From Goodfellowiella coeruleoviolacea (lineage in GTDB: Bacteria; Actinomycetota; Actinomycetes; Mycobacteriales; Pseudonocardiaceae), in NCBI RefSeq assembly GCF_024171785.1, contig NZ_JAMTCK010000012.1:62001-126000 (forward strand): a stretch of DNA of 64,000 nucleotides, given 5' to 3'. The notes under the pieces were generated by a model. The model made no database searches. It was not told the DNA's origin and saw only the letters and a list, made by a program, of their open reading frames with translations. Both the position numbers and the translations under genes were made by a program. Each line of letters opens with the position of its first letter. Position 1 is the stretch's first letter. Positions 55,501-63,410 of this stretch are shown piece by piece.

Positions 55501-55575
55501 TCAGGCGTTCGGGCGGTTGCCGTGGTTGGCGCCGCGCTTCTTGCGGTCACGACGCTTGCGGGCACGCTTGGACAT
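55501..55575 (-). CDS. 50S ribosomal protein bL37 (24-residue actinobacterial protein)
   Basis: MSKRARKRRDRKKRGANHGN then RPNA, 24 residues from ATG at 55575, with GAGGAG six bases upstream. It closely resembles the tiny mycobacterial large-subunit protein bL37 (KRxRKxRDRK...ANHGxRPNA pattern), which was discovered in ribosome structures. It is almost wholly basic and has no folded domain. Such genes are easily missed by gene finders because of size; here the strong ribosome-binding site and terminator hairpin just downstream support it. Confidence 0.88.
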   Translation of the reverse strand: MSKRARKRRDRKKRGANHGNRPNA

Positions 55576-55782
55576 GGTGACTCCTCGTGGCTGGTTGACG
55601 TGCTTGACGGCAGCAGGCGGCTCGCGCCCCCGGGCGCGGCCAAGCCATGGCCGGTCAGTGTTCCAGTGTGACATGGCGACACTTGGCGGACCGGCAGCCC
55701 CCCGAAACGTGGTTGGATGGGGTGAGTGCCGACCGGCTGGGCCCCCAGCTGGCAACACCGGCCGCACAGGGAGGGCGAGACG

Positions 55783-55998
55783 ATGGCTGAGGAGATCCGA
55801 GCCGACATCGTGGCCAGCGTGGGCGAGGTTGTCACCGAGGTGGGCACGTCCGTGGCCACCGGGGACACGCTGGTGATCCTCGAATCGATGAAGATGGAGA
55901 TCCCGGTCCTCACCGAGACCGAGGGCACGGTGACCAGGCTGGTGGTCAACAAGGGCGACGTGGTGCAGGAAGGCGACCTCATCGCCGTGGTGGAGTGA
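55783..55998 (+). CDS. Single-domain biotin/lipoyl-attachment protein
   Basis: 71 residues from ATG at 55783, after GGGAGGG. One biotinyl domain with the modification motif ESMKMEI (Lys would carry biotin) and the flanking glycines VGEVVTEVGTSVATGDTLVI and VVNKGDVVQEGDLIAVVE. Same position beside sigR/rsrA and the PdtaS-like kinase as in Mycobacterium (Rv3221c). A stand-alone carrier; the carboxylase it serves is unknown. Confidence 0.94.
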   Translation: MAEEIRADIVASVGEVVTEVGTSVATGDTLVILESMKMEIPVLTETEGTVTRLVVNKGDVVQEGDLIAVVE

Positions 55999-56107
55999 GC
56001 CGACCGGCGCCGCGAACACCACCGACACCACCGATCACCGACCCGACCGCTGACCACGAGATCCACTGACCACGGGATCCGCTGACGAGAACCGCGAGTA
56101 CCACCTG

Positions 56108-57652
56108 GTGTCCACCCTCGCTGACCTGCTTGCCGAGCACACGAAGCTGCCCGGGGAGGCCGTTGACCACCTGCAGATGGTGGTGGCCGAGTGGCAGCTG
56201 CTGTCCGACCTGTCCTTCGCCGACTTCCTGCTCTGGGTCCCGCTGGAACCGGCCGACACCGGTCAGTCCGGACCGTCCGGGCAGCCTGGCCAGCCCCACC
56301 CGGTCGGCCAGACCGGCCCGCAGGGGTTCGTGTGCGTGGCGCAGGCCAGGCCGACGACCGCGCCGACCGCCCATCCCGAGGACGTGGTGGGCAGCGTGGT
56401 GACCGCCGATGAGCACCCGCAGCTGCGGCGGGCCGTGGTCGAGTCGCGGATCTGCCGCGAGGAGGACCCGCGCTGGCACCTGGGGGTGCCCGTGCGCCGG
56501 GAGACCATCCCGGTCCGGTTGGACGACCAGGTCATCGCGGTGCTCAGCCGGGACACCAACCTGGCCGTGCCCCGGGTGCCCAGCCCGCTGGAGATCTCCT
56601 ACCTGGGCAGTGCCGCCGACCTGTGCCAGATGATCGCCGACGGCACGTTCCCCACCCGGGAGCCCTCCGCCGACGTGCACACCAGCCCGCGGGTCGGCGA
56701 CGGCCTGATCCGGCTGGACACGGCCGGCGCCGTGGTGTTCGCCAGCCCCAACGCGCTGTCCGCCTACCACCGGATGGGGCACGCCGCGGACCTGATCGGG
56801 GTGCAGCTGGCGTCGCTGACCCGCTCGCTGATCGCCGACCCGTTCGACGCCACCGAGGTGGCCCAGCGGATCAGGACCGCCCTGGCCGGGCAGCCCAGCA
56901 TGCGCATGGAGGCCGAGTCGCGGCGCGGGGCCAGCGTGCTGTTCCGGGCGCTGCCGCTGCGCCCGCGGGGCACCGCCGCCGGGGCGTTGGTGCTGGTCCG
57001 GGACGTGACCGAGGTGAAGCGCCGGGACCGGGCGCTGCTGTCGAAGGACGCCACCATCCGGGAGATCCACCACCGGGTGAAGAACAACCTGCAGACCGTG
57101 GCCGCGCTGCTGCGCCTGCAGTCCCGCCGGATGACCAACCCCGAGGCCCGGCAGGCGCTGGCCGAGTCGGTGCGCCGGGTGACCTCCATCGCCCTGGTCC
57201 ACGAGACCCTGTCGATGTCCGTGGACGAGCGGGTCGACCTGGACGACGTGGTGGACCGGGTCATCCCGATGATGAGCGACGTGGCCACCACCGAGACGCA
57301 GGTGGTGGTGCGGCGCGAGGGGCTGTTCGGCGAGGTGTCCGCCGAGCTGGCCACGCCGCTGGTGATGGTGCTCACCGAGCTGGTGCAGAACGCGTTCGAA
57401 CACGCCTACGCCCCGGGGGAACGGGGTGAGGTGGTGGTGCACGCGGAGCGCTCGGCCAAGTGGCTGGACGTGGTGATCGCCGACGACGGCCGGGGCCTGC
57501 CGCCCGGGTTCTCGCTGGAACGCACCGAACGGCTCGGGCTGCAGATCGTGCGCACCCTGGTCGAGTCCGAGCTGCGCGGCTCGCTCAGCCTGCGCCGCCG
57601 GTCCCGGGGCACCGAGGCGGTGCTGCGGGTGCCGCTGCGCGTGCGCCGCTGA
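56108..57652 (+). CDS. pdtaS: PdtaS-like sensor histidine kinase (GAF-PAS-HisKA_2)
   Basis: 514 residues from GTG at 56108. N-terminal GAF-like part (LADLLAEHTKLPGEAVDHLQ onwards), PAS part around VVFASPNALSAYHRMGHAAD, then the HisKA_2 phospho-acceptor in REIHHRVKNNLQTVAALLRL and HATPase ELVQNAFEHAY, DDGRGLPPG, GLQIVRTLVESEL. In mycobacteria PdtaS phosphorylates PdtaR, an ANTAR RNA-binding anti-terminator, in ribosome and nutrient stress. No PdtaR gene is in the window, as expected from the separate location in mycobacteria. Confidence 0.9.
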   Translation: MSTLADLLAEHTKLPGEAVDHLQMVVAEWQLLSDLSFADFLLWVPLEPADTGQSGPSGQPGQPHPVGQTGPQGFVCVAQARPTTAPTAHPEDVVGSVVTADEHPQLRRAVVESRICREEDPRWHLGVPVRRETIPVRLDDQVIAVLSRDTNLAVPRVPSPLEISYLGSAADLCQMIADGTFPTREPSADVHTSPRVGDGLIRLDTAGAVVFASPNALSAYHRMGHAADLIGVQLASLTRSLIADPFDATEVAQRIRTALAGQPSMRMEAESRRGASVLFRALPLRPRGTAAGALVLVRDVTEVKRRDRALLSKDATIREIHHRVKNNLQTVAALLRLQSRRMTNPEARQALAESVRRVTSIALVHETLSMSVDERVDLDDVVDRVIPMMSDVATTETQVVVRREGLFGEVSAELATPLVMVLTELVQNAFEHAYAPGERGEVVVHAERSAKWLDVVIADDGRGLPPGFSLERTERLGLQIVRTLVESELRGSLSLRRRSRGTEAVLRVPLRVRR

Positions 57653-57702
57653 GCCCACTGGTTTCGCTGAGCCCGTTGGGGCTGCTGGGCCTGCTGGCTG
57701 GG

Positions 57703-58344
57703 TCAGGCGAGGCCCTGGCGCAGGGTGGTCCGGGCGCCGTGCAGCACGACGTGGACGGCCTGCCGCGCCATCGCCTGGATCTGCTCCAGCGAGTCGCCCC
57801 GTTCCATGCTGACCAGGGCCGCCGCCTGCATGGCGCCGATCAGCGCGCCCACGACGCTGGCGACGGTCAGGTGGTCCAGGTCCGGATAGGACTTGGACAG
57901 GGCGGTGGTCAGCTGCTGCTGCGTGTCGAATATCAGCTGCAGCGCCCGGGCCCGCAGTTCCGGCACACCCAGGGTCAGCTCGACGCGGGCGCGGCCCAGG
58001 ACCAGGTCGCGGTTGGGGTCGTGCGGGTCAGCGCCGTCGTCGGCCAGCGAGTCGAACAGCTGGCCGGTCGCCCGGATGAGCACCGAGATCACGTCCTCGT
58101 CCTGGCCGCGCTCGGCGATCACCCGCAGGGCTTCGTCGATGCGCGGCTGCCGGTAGGCGAAGAGGATGTCCTCCTTCGCGGGGAAGTAGTTGAACAGCGT
58201 CTTCGTGGACACGTCCGCGGCCGCCGCGATCTCGGCCACGGTGGTCTGCTCGTACCCCTTCTCCTGGAACAGGCGCACGGCCGCCTCGAACAGCGCACGC
58301 CGCGTGCGGTGCTTCTTGCGCTCCCGCAACCCCTGTGTCTCCAT
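57703..58344 (-). CDS. TetR-family transcriptional regulator
   Basis: 213 residues from ATG at 58344. N-terminal HTH: RTRRALFEAAVRLFQEKGYE followed by TTVAEIAAAADVSTKTLFNY, and FPAKEDILF. The C-terminal ligand domain is helical (ASVVGALIGAMQAAALVSME). It is divergent from the cytochrome P450 gene across 115 bp that contains two AT-rich palindromes, so it very probably controls that gene and itself. Confidence 0.93.
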   Translation of the reverse strand: METQGLRERKKHRTRRALFEAAVRLFQEKGYEQTTVAEIAAAADVSTKTLFNYFPAKEDILFAYRQPRIDEALRVIAERGQDEDVISVLIRATGQLFDSLADDGADPHDPNRDLVLGRARVELTLGVPELRARALQLIFDTQQQLTTALSKSYPDLDHLTVASVVGALIGAMQAAALVSMERGDSLEQIQAMARQAVHVVLHGARTTLRQGLA

Positions 58345-58351
58345 GGGCGGT

Positions 58352-58389
58352 TAGCTTACATCAAAGCTATTTTTACACGCCTTGTAAAT
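58352..58389. promoter_or_regulatory. Twin palindromic operators between tetR and P450
   Basis: Two AT-rich inverted repeats in a high-GC context: TAGCTT-ACATCA-AAGCTA (58352-58369) and TTTACA-CGCCT-TGTAAA (58372-58388). Typical of TetR-regulator binding sites. They begin seven bases from the tetR start and lie about 70 bp before the P450 ATG, suited to repress both divergent genes. Confidence 0.65.
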
Positions 58390-58459
58390 TTACTCTCTTG
58401 GGTGTTTCATGGCGGATGTCGATCACGCGTTCCCCGCTCGTGATGAGAGGTGACCGAAC

Positions 58460-59701
58460 ATGTCTGTCGCGTCCTCACCCGCCCAGCGGTCAGCCGAGGC
58501 CGACCGGCTGCCCACCAACCGCCCGGCCGGCTGTCCCTTTGACCCGCCGCCCGAGCTGAGCCGGTTCCGCGCCGAGGAGCCGGTGCGTCGGCTGACCTAC
58601 CCGGACGGCCACCGGGGTTGGCTGGTCAGCAACCACGAGCTGAGCCGCACCGTCCTGGCCGACACCCGGTTCAGCTCGCGGATGGAGTTGCGCCGCACCG
58701 CGGTGCCCCGGCCGGGACTGACGCCGTTGCTGGGCAGGCCGGCGGCACCCGGCATGTTCATCGCCATGGACCCGCCCGAGCACACCCGGTACCGGCGGCT
58801 GCTCACCGGCCAGTTCACCGTGCGCCGGATGCGCCTGCTTGAGCCCAGGATCGAGCAGATCGCCGAGCAGCACCTGGACGCGATGGTGCAGGCCGGGCCC
58901 CCGGCCGACCTGGTGGCGGCGTACGCACTGCCCATCCCGTCCCTGGTGATCTGCGAACTGCTCGGCGTGCCCTACGCCGACCGGGACGTGTTCCAGCGGG
59001 ACACCGCGACCCTGCTGCGGTTGGACGCCACCGCCGAACAGGTGCGGGCGGCCAGTGAGTCGGTCGGCGCGTTCATGGCCGATCTCGTCCGGCACAAGCG
59101 CGCCGAGCCGGCCGACGACCTGCTCAGCGGGTTGATCGCCACCGGCGAGCTGACCGACGAGGAACTGGCCGGGGTGAGCTTCCTGCTGCTCGTCGCCGGG
59201 CACGAGACCACCGCGAACATGCTCGCCCTCGGCGCCTTCGCGCTGATCAACCACCGCGACCAGGGCCACGCCGACCAACTGGCCGCGCTGTGCGGCGATC
59301 CGACAGCGGCCGAGCACGCCGTGGAGGAGCTGCTGCGCTACCTCACCATCATCCAGTTCGGCACCACCCGGACCGCGCTGGTGGACATCCACCTGGGCGA
59401 CCAGCTCATCCGCGCGGGCGAGACGCTCACCCTGGCGCTGCCCTCGGCCAACCGCGACCCGGACAAGTTCGCCGACCCGGACACACTGGACCTGACCCGC
59501 TCGGCCCAGGGGCACCTGGCCTTCGGGCACGGCGTGCACCAGTGCCTCGGCCAGCAGCTGGCCCGCATCGAGATGCGGATCGGGTACCGGGCGCTGTTCC
59601 GGCGCTTCCCCGAGCTGCGGCTGGCCGTGCCCGCCGAGGAGGTGCCGCTGCGGCACGACATGAACATCTACGGGGTGCACCGACTCCCCGTCACCTGGTG
59701 A
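58460..59701 (+). CDS. Cytochrome P450
   Basis: 413 residues from ATG at 58460. Bacterial class I P450: I-helix LLLVAGHETTANMLALGAFA (oxygen-activating AGHETT), K-helix ELLRYL with the ExxR motif region, and heme loop LAFGHGVHQCLGQQLARIEM with ligand Cys362. Substrate unknown; the 71-residue ferredoxin starts 15 bases downstream and is the likely electron donor. Possibly detoxification or secondary metabolism, under the divergent TetR protein. Confidence 0.95.
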   Translation: MSVASSPAQRSAEADRLPTNRPAGCPFDPPPELSRFRAEEPVRRLTYPDGHRGWLVSNHELSRTVLADTRFSSRMELRRTAVPRPGLTPLLGRPAAPGMFIAMDPPEHTRYRRLLTGQFTVRRMRLLEPRIEQIAEQHLDAMVQAGPPADLVAAYALPIPSLVICELLGVPYADRDVFQRDTATLLRLDATAEQVRAASESVGAFMADLVRHKRAEPADDLLSGLIATGELTDEELAGVSFLLLVAGHETTANMLALGAFALINHRDQGHADQLAALCGDPTAAEHAVEELLRYLTIIQFGTTRTALVDIHLGDQLIRAGETLTLALPSANRDPDKFADPDTLDLTRSAQGHLAFGHGVHQCLGQQLARIEMRIGYRALFRRFPELRLAVPAEEVPLRHDMNIYGVHRLPVTW

Positions 59702-59715
59702 GGCAGGCTGTGGGT

Positions 59716-59931
59716 ATGGAGATCAAAGCTGATCGCGAGCGCTGTGTTGGCGCTGGCATGTGCGTGCTGACCGCGCCCGAGGTGTTCGACCAGAGCGAGG
59801 ACGACGGTCGGGTGGTGCTGCTCACCGAGCACCCCGAACCCGACCAGGTCGACACGGTCCAGCAGGCCGTGGAGCTGTGCCCGGCCCAGGCGTTGTTACT
59901 CGCCGGCAAGCACCGGGCCGCCGACGGGTGA
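59716..59931 (+). CDS. Small [3Fe-4S]/[4Fe-4S] ferredoxin, P450 partner
   Basis: 71 residues from ATG at 59716. MEIKADRERCVGAGMCVLTA shows the CxxGxxC arrangement with one Cys of the usual four replaced by a non-Cys residue, and ELCPAQAL supplies the distal Cys-Pro, as in [3Fe-4S] ferredoxins that serve actinobacterial P450s. Acidic middle (DQSEDDGRVVLLTEHPEPDQ). Same strand as the P450 with a 14-bp gap, so co-transcribed. Confidence 0.92.
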   Translation: MEIKADRERCVGAGMCVLTAPEVFDQSEDDGRVVLLTEHPEPDQVDTVQQAVELCPAQALLLAGKHRAADG

Positions 59932-59947
59932 GACTGGTCCGGACAGG

Positions 59948-59985
59948 GCGAAGGGGCCGGCACCCGTGGGTGCCGGCCCCTTCGC
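59948..59985 (+). terminator. Terminator after P450-ferredoxin operon
   Basis: Long near-perfect hairpin: GCGAAGGGGCCGGCACCC (59948-59965) against GGTGCCGGCCCCTTCGC (59969-59985), small loop. Sixteen bases after the ferredoxin stop. It also faces the leftward whiB1 gene, whose 3' end is 119 bp further on. Confidence 0.75.
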
Positions 59986-60103
59986 AACTGTCCATCGGGC
60001 AACCGTGCGAGCGGTCATCGGGACTCATCCCCGGGTGACGGGGATGCCGTTCCGGAGCTCGGCTTGTTGTCGTGGTTCTCCCGCGTGACGGTGGAGAACC
60101 GAC

Positions 60104-60358
60104 TCAGGCGTTGCTCCGAGACCGGGTGCGGGCATTGCGCCGCTTGAGGGCGCGTCGCTCATCCTCGCTCATTCCGCCCCACACGCCGGCGTCCTGCCCG
60201 CTCTCCAGCGCCCAAGCCAGGCAGTCGGAGATCACGGGGCAGCGGCGGCAGACGGCCTTCGCCTCGGCGATCTGCAGGAGCGCAGGACCACTGTTCCCGA
60301 CGGGGAAGAACAGCTCGGGGTCCTCGTCACGGCAGGTCGCGCGGTGGCGCCAGTCCAT
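60104..60358 (-). CDS. whiB1: WhiB-family regulator WhiB1
   Basis: 84 residues from ATG at 60358, the same length as mycobacterial WhiB1. MDWRHRATCRDEDPELFFPV is the family opening; the cluster cysteines are C9, C37, C40 and C46, exactly as in M. tuberculosis WhiB1. GVWGGMSEDERRALKRRNAR is the turn and DNA-contact tail. An essential NO-sensitive [4Fe-4S] regulator in mycobacteria. Start follows AGGAGC. Two Crp-type palindromes lie upstream (60427-60490). Confidence 0.96.
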   Translation of the reverse strand: MDWRHRATCRDEDPELFFPVGNSGPALLQIAEAKAVCRRCPVISDCLAWALESGQDAGVWGGMSEDERRALKRRNARTRSRSNA

Positions 60359-60426
60359 TGTTCCTTGCTCCTCGCTAGGCGCGCGTAACACGCGCCGGTT
60401 GTCGTCAGCGGTCGTTTGGGGTGCTT

Positions 60427-60490
60427 GTGAATGCTTTCACGAACAGCCGTGATGTCAAGGGCTTAGCTCCATCCCGGTGAGTGAACTCAC
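60427..60490. promoter_or_regulatory. Two GTGA-N6-TCAC Crp-type sites upstream of whiB1
   Basis: GTGA-ATGCTT-TCAC at 60427-60440 and GTGA-GTGAAC-TCAC at 60477-60490, 50 bp apart start to start, in a lower-GC promoter region. In M. tuberculosis whiB1 is controlled by Crp through two sites, so these are good candidates for conserved cAMP control. The near site is 68 bp before the ATG. Confidence 0.7.
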
Positions 60491-60584
60491 CCGAAAGATC
60501 GACGCACTTGACCTGCGAAATCGCTGCTAGCGGCACCCGGGCCGGCTCAAATCACCAAAAGGTAACGAACCGATTACGAACAGC

Positions 60585-61502
60585 CTACACCGCAACACGC
60601 AGGGCGTTGGGAACCGCGAGGAACTCGACCTCGCTCCACTGGCCCAGGTGATCGCCGTCAATCTGCAGGTGCACCGGCTGTTCGCAGGAGACCCGTACCC
60701 ACTCAACGTCATCGCGGCGCACAAGATTCCCGCCGTGCGGCGAAACATCGCGGAAAACCTGACCGAGGTGGCGCAGCACGGTGGGCAGCCCCAGTTGGCG
60801 CAGGCCGAACAGGCCGAGGCCGCCGTCGAAGGTGCAGTGCGGGTTGAGCCGGATCGGGCGGGGTCCCAGGTAGGTCCACGGGTCGGTGTTGGACACGAAC
60901 ACCAGCCGCAGCCCGGTGATCGGCTCCTGGCCGGGCAGCTCGACGGTCATCGCCGTCTTCTCCCGCAGCTGGCGGGAGTAGCTGGACAGCGCGGTCCTGG
61001 CGTACCCGGTCGGACTGGGCCGCCAGCCCGTTGACCGGCGCCGCTCCACCTCGGCCACCACGTCGGCGTCCCAGCCCAGACCGGCGTTGAAGGTGAACCA
61101 GCGGCCGGCGGCCCGGCCGAGCCCCACCTGTCTGCTCCGCCCGGCCTCGATGGCCTTGAGCAGGTGGTGCGTTGCCTCCACCGGGTCCCTGGGCAGGCCG
61201 AGAGCACGGGCGAAGACGTTGGCCGACCCACCGGGCACCACGCCCAGCATCGGCACGTGCTCGCCGGCACCGTCCCGCAGCAGGCCGTTGACGACCTCGT
61301 TGACCGTGCCGTCGCCCCCGTGGGCCACGACCAGGTCGACCCCGTCGGTCACCGCGTGTCTGGCCGTGTCCGCGGCGTGGCCGCGGTAGTGGGTCTCCAC
61401 CACCTCAAGCTTGACCGCACTGGCCAAGGCATGAGCGAGCACGTCACGTCCGGCAGGCGTGGTCGATGTCGCCTGCGGGTTGACCACCAATAGTGCGCGC
61501 AC
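60585..61502 (-). CDS. Diacylglycerol/sphingoid lipid kinase-like protein
   Basis: 305 residues from GTG at 61502 (VRALLVVNPQATSTTPAGRD); a GTG nine bases earlier is also in frame. DAGK catalytic domain: VAHGGDGTVNEVVNGLLRDG (GGDGT nucleotide loop) and VVPGGSANVFARALGLPRDP. C-terminal beta-sandwich lipid domain: WFTFNAGLGWDADVVAEVER and QIDGDHLGQ. Phosphorylates a lipid with ATP; the exact lipid is unknown. A homologue neighbours whiB1 in mycobacteria. Confidence 0.9.
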   Translation of the reverse strand: MRALLVVNPQATSTTPAGRDVLAHALASAVKLEVVETHYRGHAADTARHAVTDGVDLVVAHGGDGTVNEVVNGLLRDGAGEHVPMLGVVPGGSANVFARALGLPRDPVEATHHLLKAIEAGRSRQVGLGRAAGRWFTFNAGLGWDADVVAEVERRRSTGWRPSPTGYARTALSSYSRQLREKTAMTVELPGQEPITGLRLVFVSNTDPWTYLGPRPIRLNPHCTFDGGLGLFGLRQLGLPTVLRHLGQVFRDVSPHGGNLVRRDDVEWVRVSCEQPVHLQIDGDHLGQWSEVEFLAVPNALRVAV

Positions 61503-61796
61503 GACCCTCACAGTAAGACAGCGCGCGACCAAGCGCGGCGGACGCTGCTCCTGTCCAGCGATATTCAGTTGCCCGAAAGTGCGCCCCGCGCCCCTCTCTC
61601 CTCGCCCAAACGTCCTTCGCTGCCGTTGCGACGAGTGCACCCCACACGACCGTGGCTCGCCGACGACGGCTTGATCTTCGCCTCTCCGGTGGTGGCCTGG
61701 GACCGTCCGACCGGGTGGCTTACGATCGGTAGCAGAGTACGCACCGTCACTGACACAGATTTTCGAGGCATCGCTTCGCCACGTGAGAGGCCACCA

Positions 61797-62264
61797 GTGC
61801 CCAGCAAGAACCCCACCCCCGAACCCCCTGCCGAGGCCGGCTCCGACGCTGGTCAGCGCGGTTCCGGCGGGCCGAGTCAGCTTCGGGTGGCCGGTGCGCT
61901 GGTCGGTGTGCAGGGGCTGGCCGGGCTCGGCTTCGCGATCGCGCTCGCGGTCAGCGCGGTCCGCGTCGGCAACCAGCCGGGCCTGAACATCTTCGGGGAA
62001 CTCGGCTACTTCGCGGTGCTCAGCGCGGGCGTGCTGGCCGCGGCGGTGGGTCTGCTGCTGGGCAGGCGGTGGGCGCGGACCCCGGCGATCGTGGTCCAGT
62101 TGCTGCTGCTCGGCGTCGCCTGGTACCTGCGCGAGGCCGACCGACTGGTGATCGCCGTGGGCGTGGGGCTGTTCTGCCTGAGCGTGATCGCCCTGCTGCT
62201 GTCCAACCCGGTCCGGGCCTGGGCCGCCCACCGGCTGGACACGGCCGGGCACGACGCGACCTGA
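61797..62264 (+). CDS. Small integral membrane protein (Rv3217c-like)
   Basis: 155 residues from GTG at 61797, behind GAGAGG. After 30 polar residues there are four membrane helices: GVQGLAGLGFAIALAVSAVR, GYFAVLSAGVLAAAVGLLLG, ARTPAIVVQLLLLGVAWYLR and RLVIAVGVGLFCLSVIALLL. No motif gives a function. A four-helix protein of this type sits beside the lipid kinase and whiB1 in mycobacteria. Confidence 0.85.
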   Translation: MPSKNPTPEPPAEAGSDAGQRGSGGPSQLRVAGALVGVQGLAGLGFAIALAVSAVRVGNQPGLNIFGELGYFAVLSAGVLAAAVGLLLGRRWARTPAIVVQLLLLGVAWYLREADRLVIAVGVGLFCLSVIALLLSNPVRAWAAHRLDTAGHDAT

Positions 62265-62402
62265 CCGGCGCTCGGCCGGTCCGCCAGGATGTGTGCCTGG
62301 TCGGCCCGCCTGGTCGGCCAGGCAATGGACACGACACGAGTGGAGCAGGCGGCACCGCACGGCGTGCGTCCGCCGCTCCGCCAGCCCCGGCGAGGTGCCA
62401 CT

Positions 62403-63218
62403 GTGCAGGACAGTCTCAACTGGGTGCCGAGCAACGTCGATGTTGAGCGGCCGAACGAGGCTCGGCTCTACGACTACTTCCTCGGCGGTGCGCACAACTT
62501 CGCGGTCGACCGGCGCGTCGGCGAGTGGATGGCGGGGTTCTTCCCCAGCGCCGAGATCTGCCGGCACACCCGGGCGTTCCTGCGCCGCGCGGTGCGGCTG
62601 TGCCTGGCCGCCGGCATCCGCCAGTTCCTGGACCTGGGTTCGGGTCTGCCCACGGCCGGGAACGTGCACCAGGTGGCCAGGGAGGTCGACCAGGCGGCGC
62701 GCGTGGTGTACGTGGACCGGGACCCGGTCACCGTGGCGCACGCGCGCGCCATGCTCAAGGCCGACGAGCACACCGCGGTCGTGCGCGCGGACCTCCGCGA
62801 CCACCGCGGCGTGCTGCACGCGCCCGAGACCCGGCGGCTGCTGGACTTCACCCAGCCGGTGGCGGTGCTGCTGGTCGGGGTGCTGCACTACCTGTCCGAC
62901 GCCGACGACCCCGACGGGGTGATCGCCGGTTACCGCGCGGTCATGGCGCCGGGCAGCATGCTGGTCCTGGCGCACCTGGACGGTCCGGCCAGCGTGCCCG
63001 AGGCGGTCGCGCCCCTGGCCGAACTCGCCAGGCAGAACATCACCACCGCGATCACCCCGCGCTGCCCGATCCAGATCACCAGGCTGATGCGCGGGCTGGA
63101 GCTGCTCGAACCCGGGGTGGTGGCCGCGGCCAGGTGGCGGACCGACCAGGACGACTGGCCGGCGGCCGGCGCCGCGCCGTTCGTGTGCCACGTGGCCGTC
63201 GGGCGCAAGGGGAGCTGA
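62403..63218 (+). CDS. SAM-dependent methyltransferase, DUF574 family
   Basis: 271 residues from GTG at 62403, which follows GAGGTG; ATGs at 62325 and 62289 give non-family N-termini. Family signature NEARLYDYFLGGAHNFAVDR, then SAM loop RQFLDLGSGLPTAGNVHQVA, VVYVDRDPVTVAHARAML and HYLSDADDPDGVIAGYRAVM. The family is greatly expanded in streptomycetes and relatives; substrate unknown. It stands apart from the preceding membrane gene. Confidence 0.88.
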   Translation: MQDSLNWVPSNVDVERPNEARLYDYFLGGAHNFAVDRRVGEWMAGFFPSAEICRHTRAFLRRAVRLCLAAGIRQFLDLGSGLPTAGNVHQVAREVDQAARVVYVDRDPVTVAHARAMLKADEHTAVVRADLRDHRGVLHAPETRRLLDFTQPVAVLLVGVLHYLSDADDPDGVIAGYRAVMAPGSMLVLAHLDGPASVPEAVAPLAELARQNITTAITPRCPIQITRLMRGLELLEPGVVAAARWRTDQDDWPAAGAAPFVCHVAVGRKGS

Positions 63219-63410
63219 CGGCTGCCCGGTGCTGCCCCGGTTGTGCCCCGGTGCTGCCTGGTTGTGGCCCCGGTGCTGCCCGGGGTGCCCCGGGTGGAGC
63301 GTTCGGCCCTCCCCGCCGCGGGTGAGGTGGCCGGCCGGCCCGGCTGATGGTCTTGGAAACGAGGTACGCCAGGCGGGAGAGCAGCCATCCGGGGCGAGGA
63401 GCGAGCGAGC

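Noticed and set aside
63219-63300. Repeats of GGTGCTGCC/GGTTGTG type as a structured element
   Set aside because: Short, irregular and explained by local low complexity; no fixed spacing.
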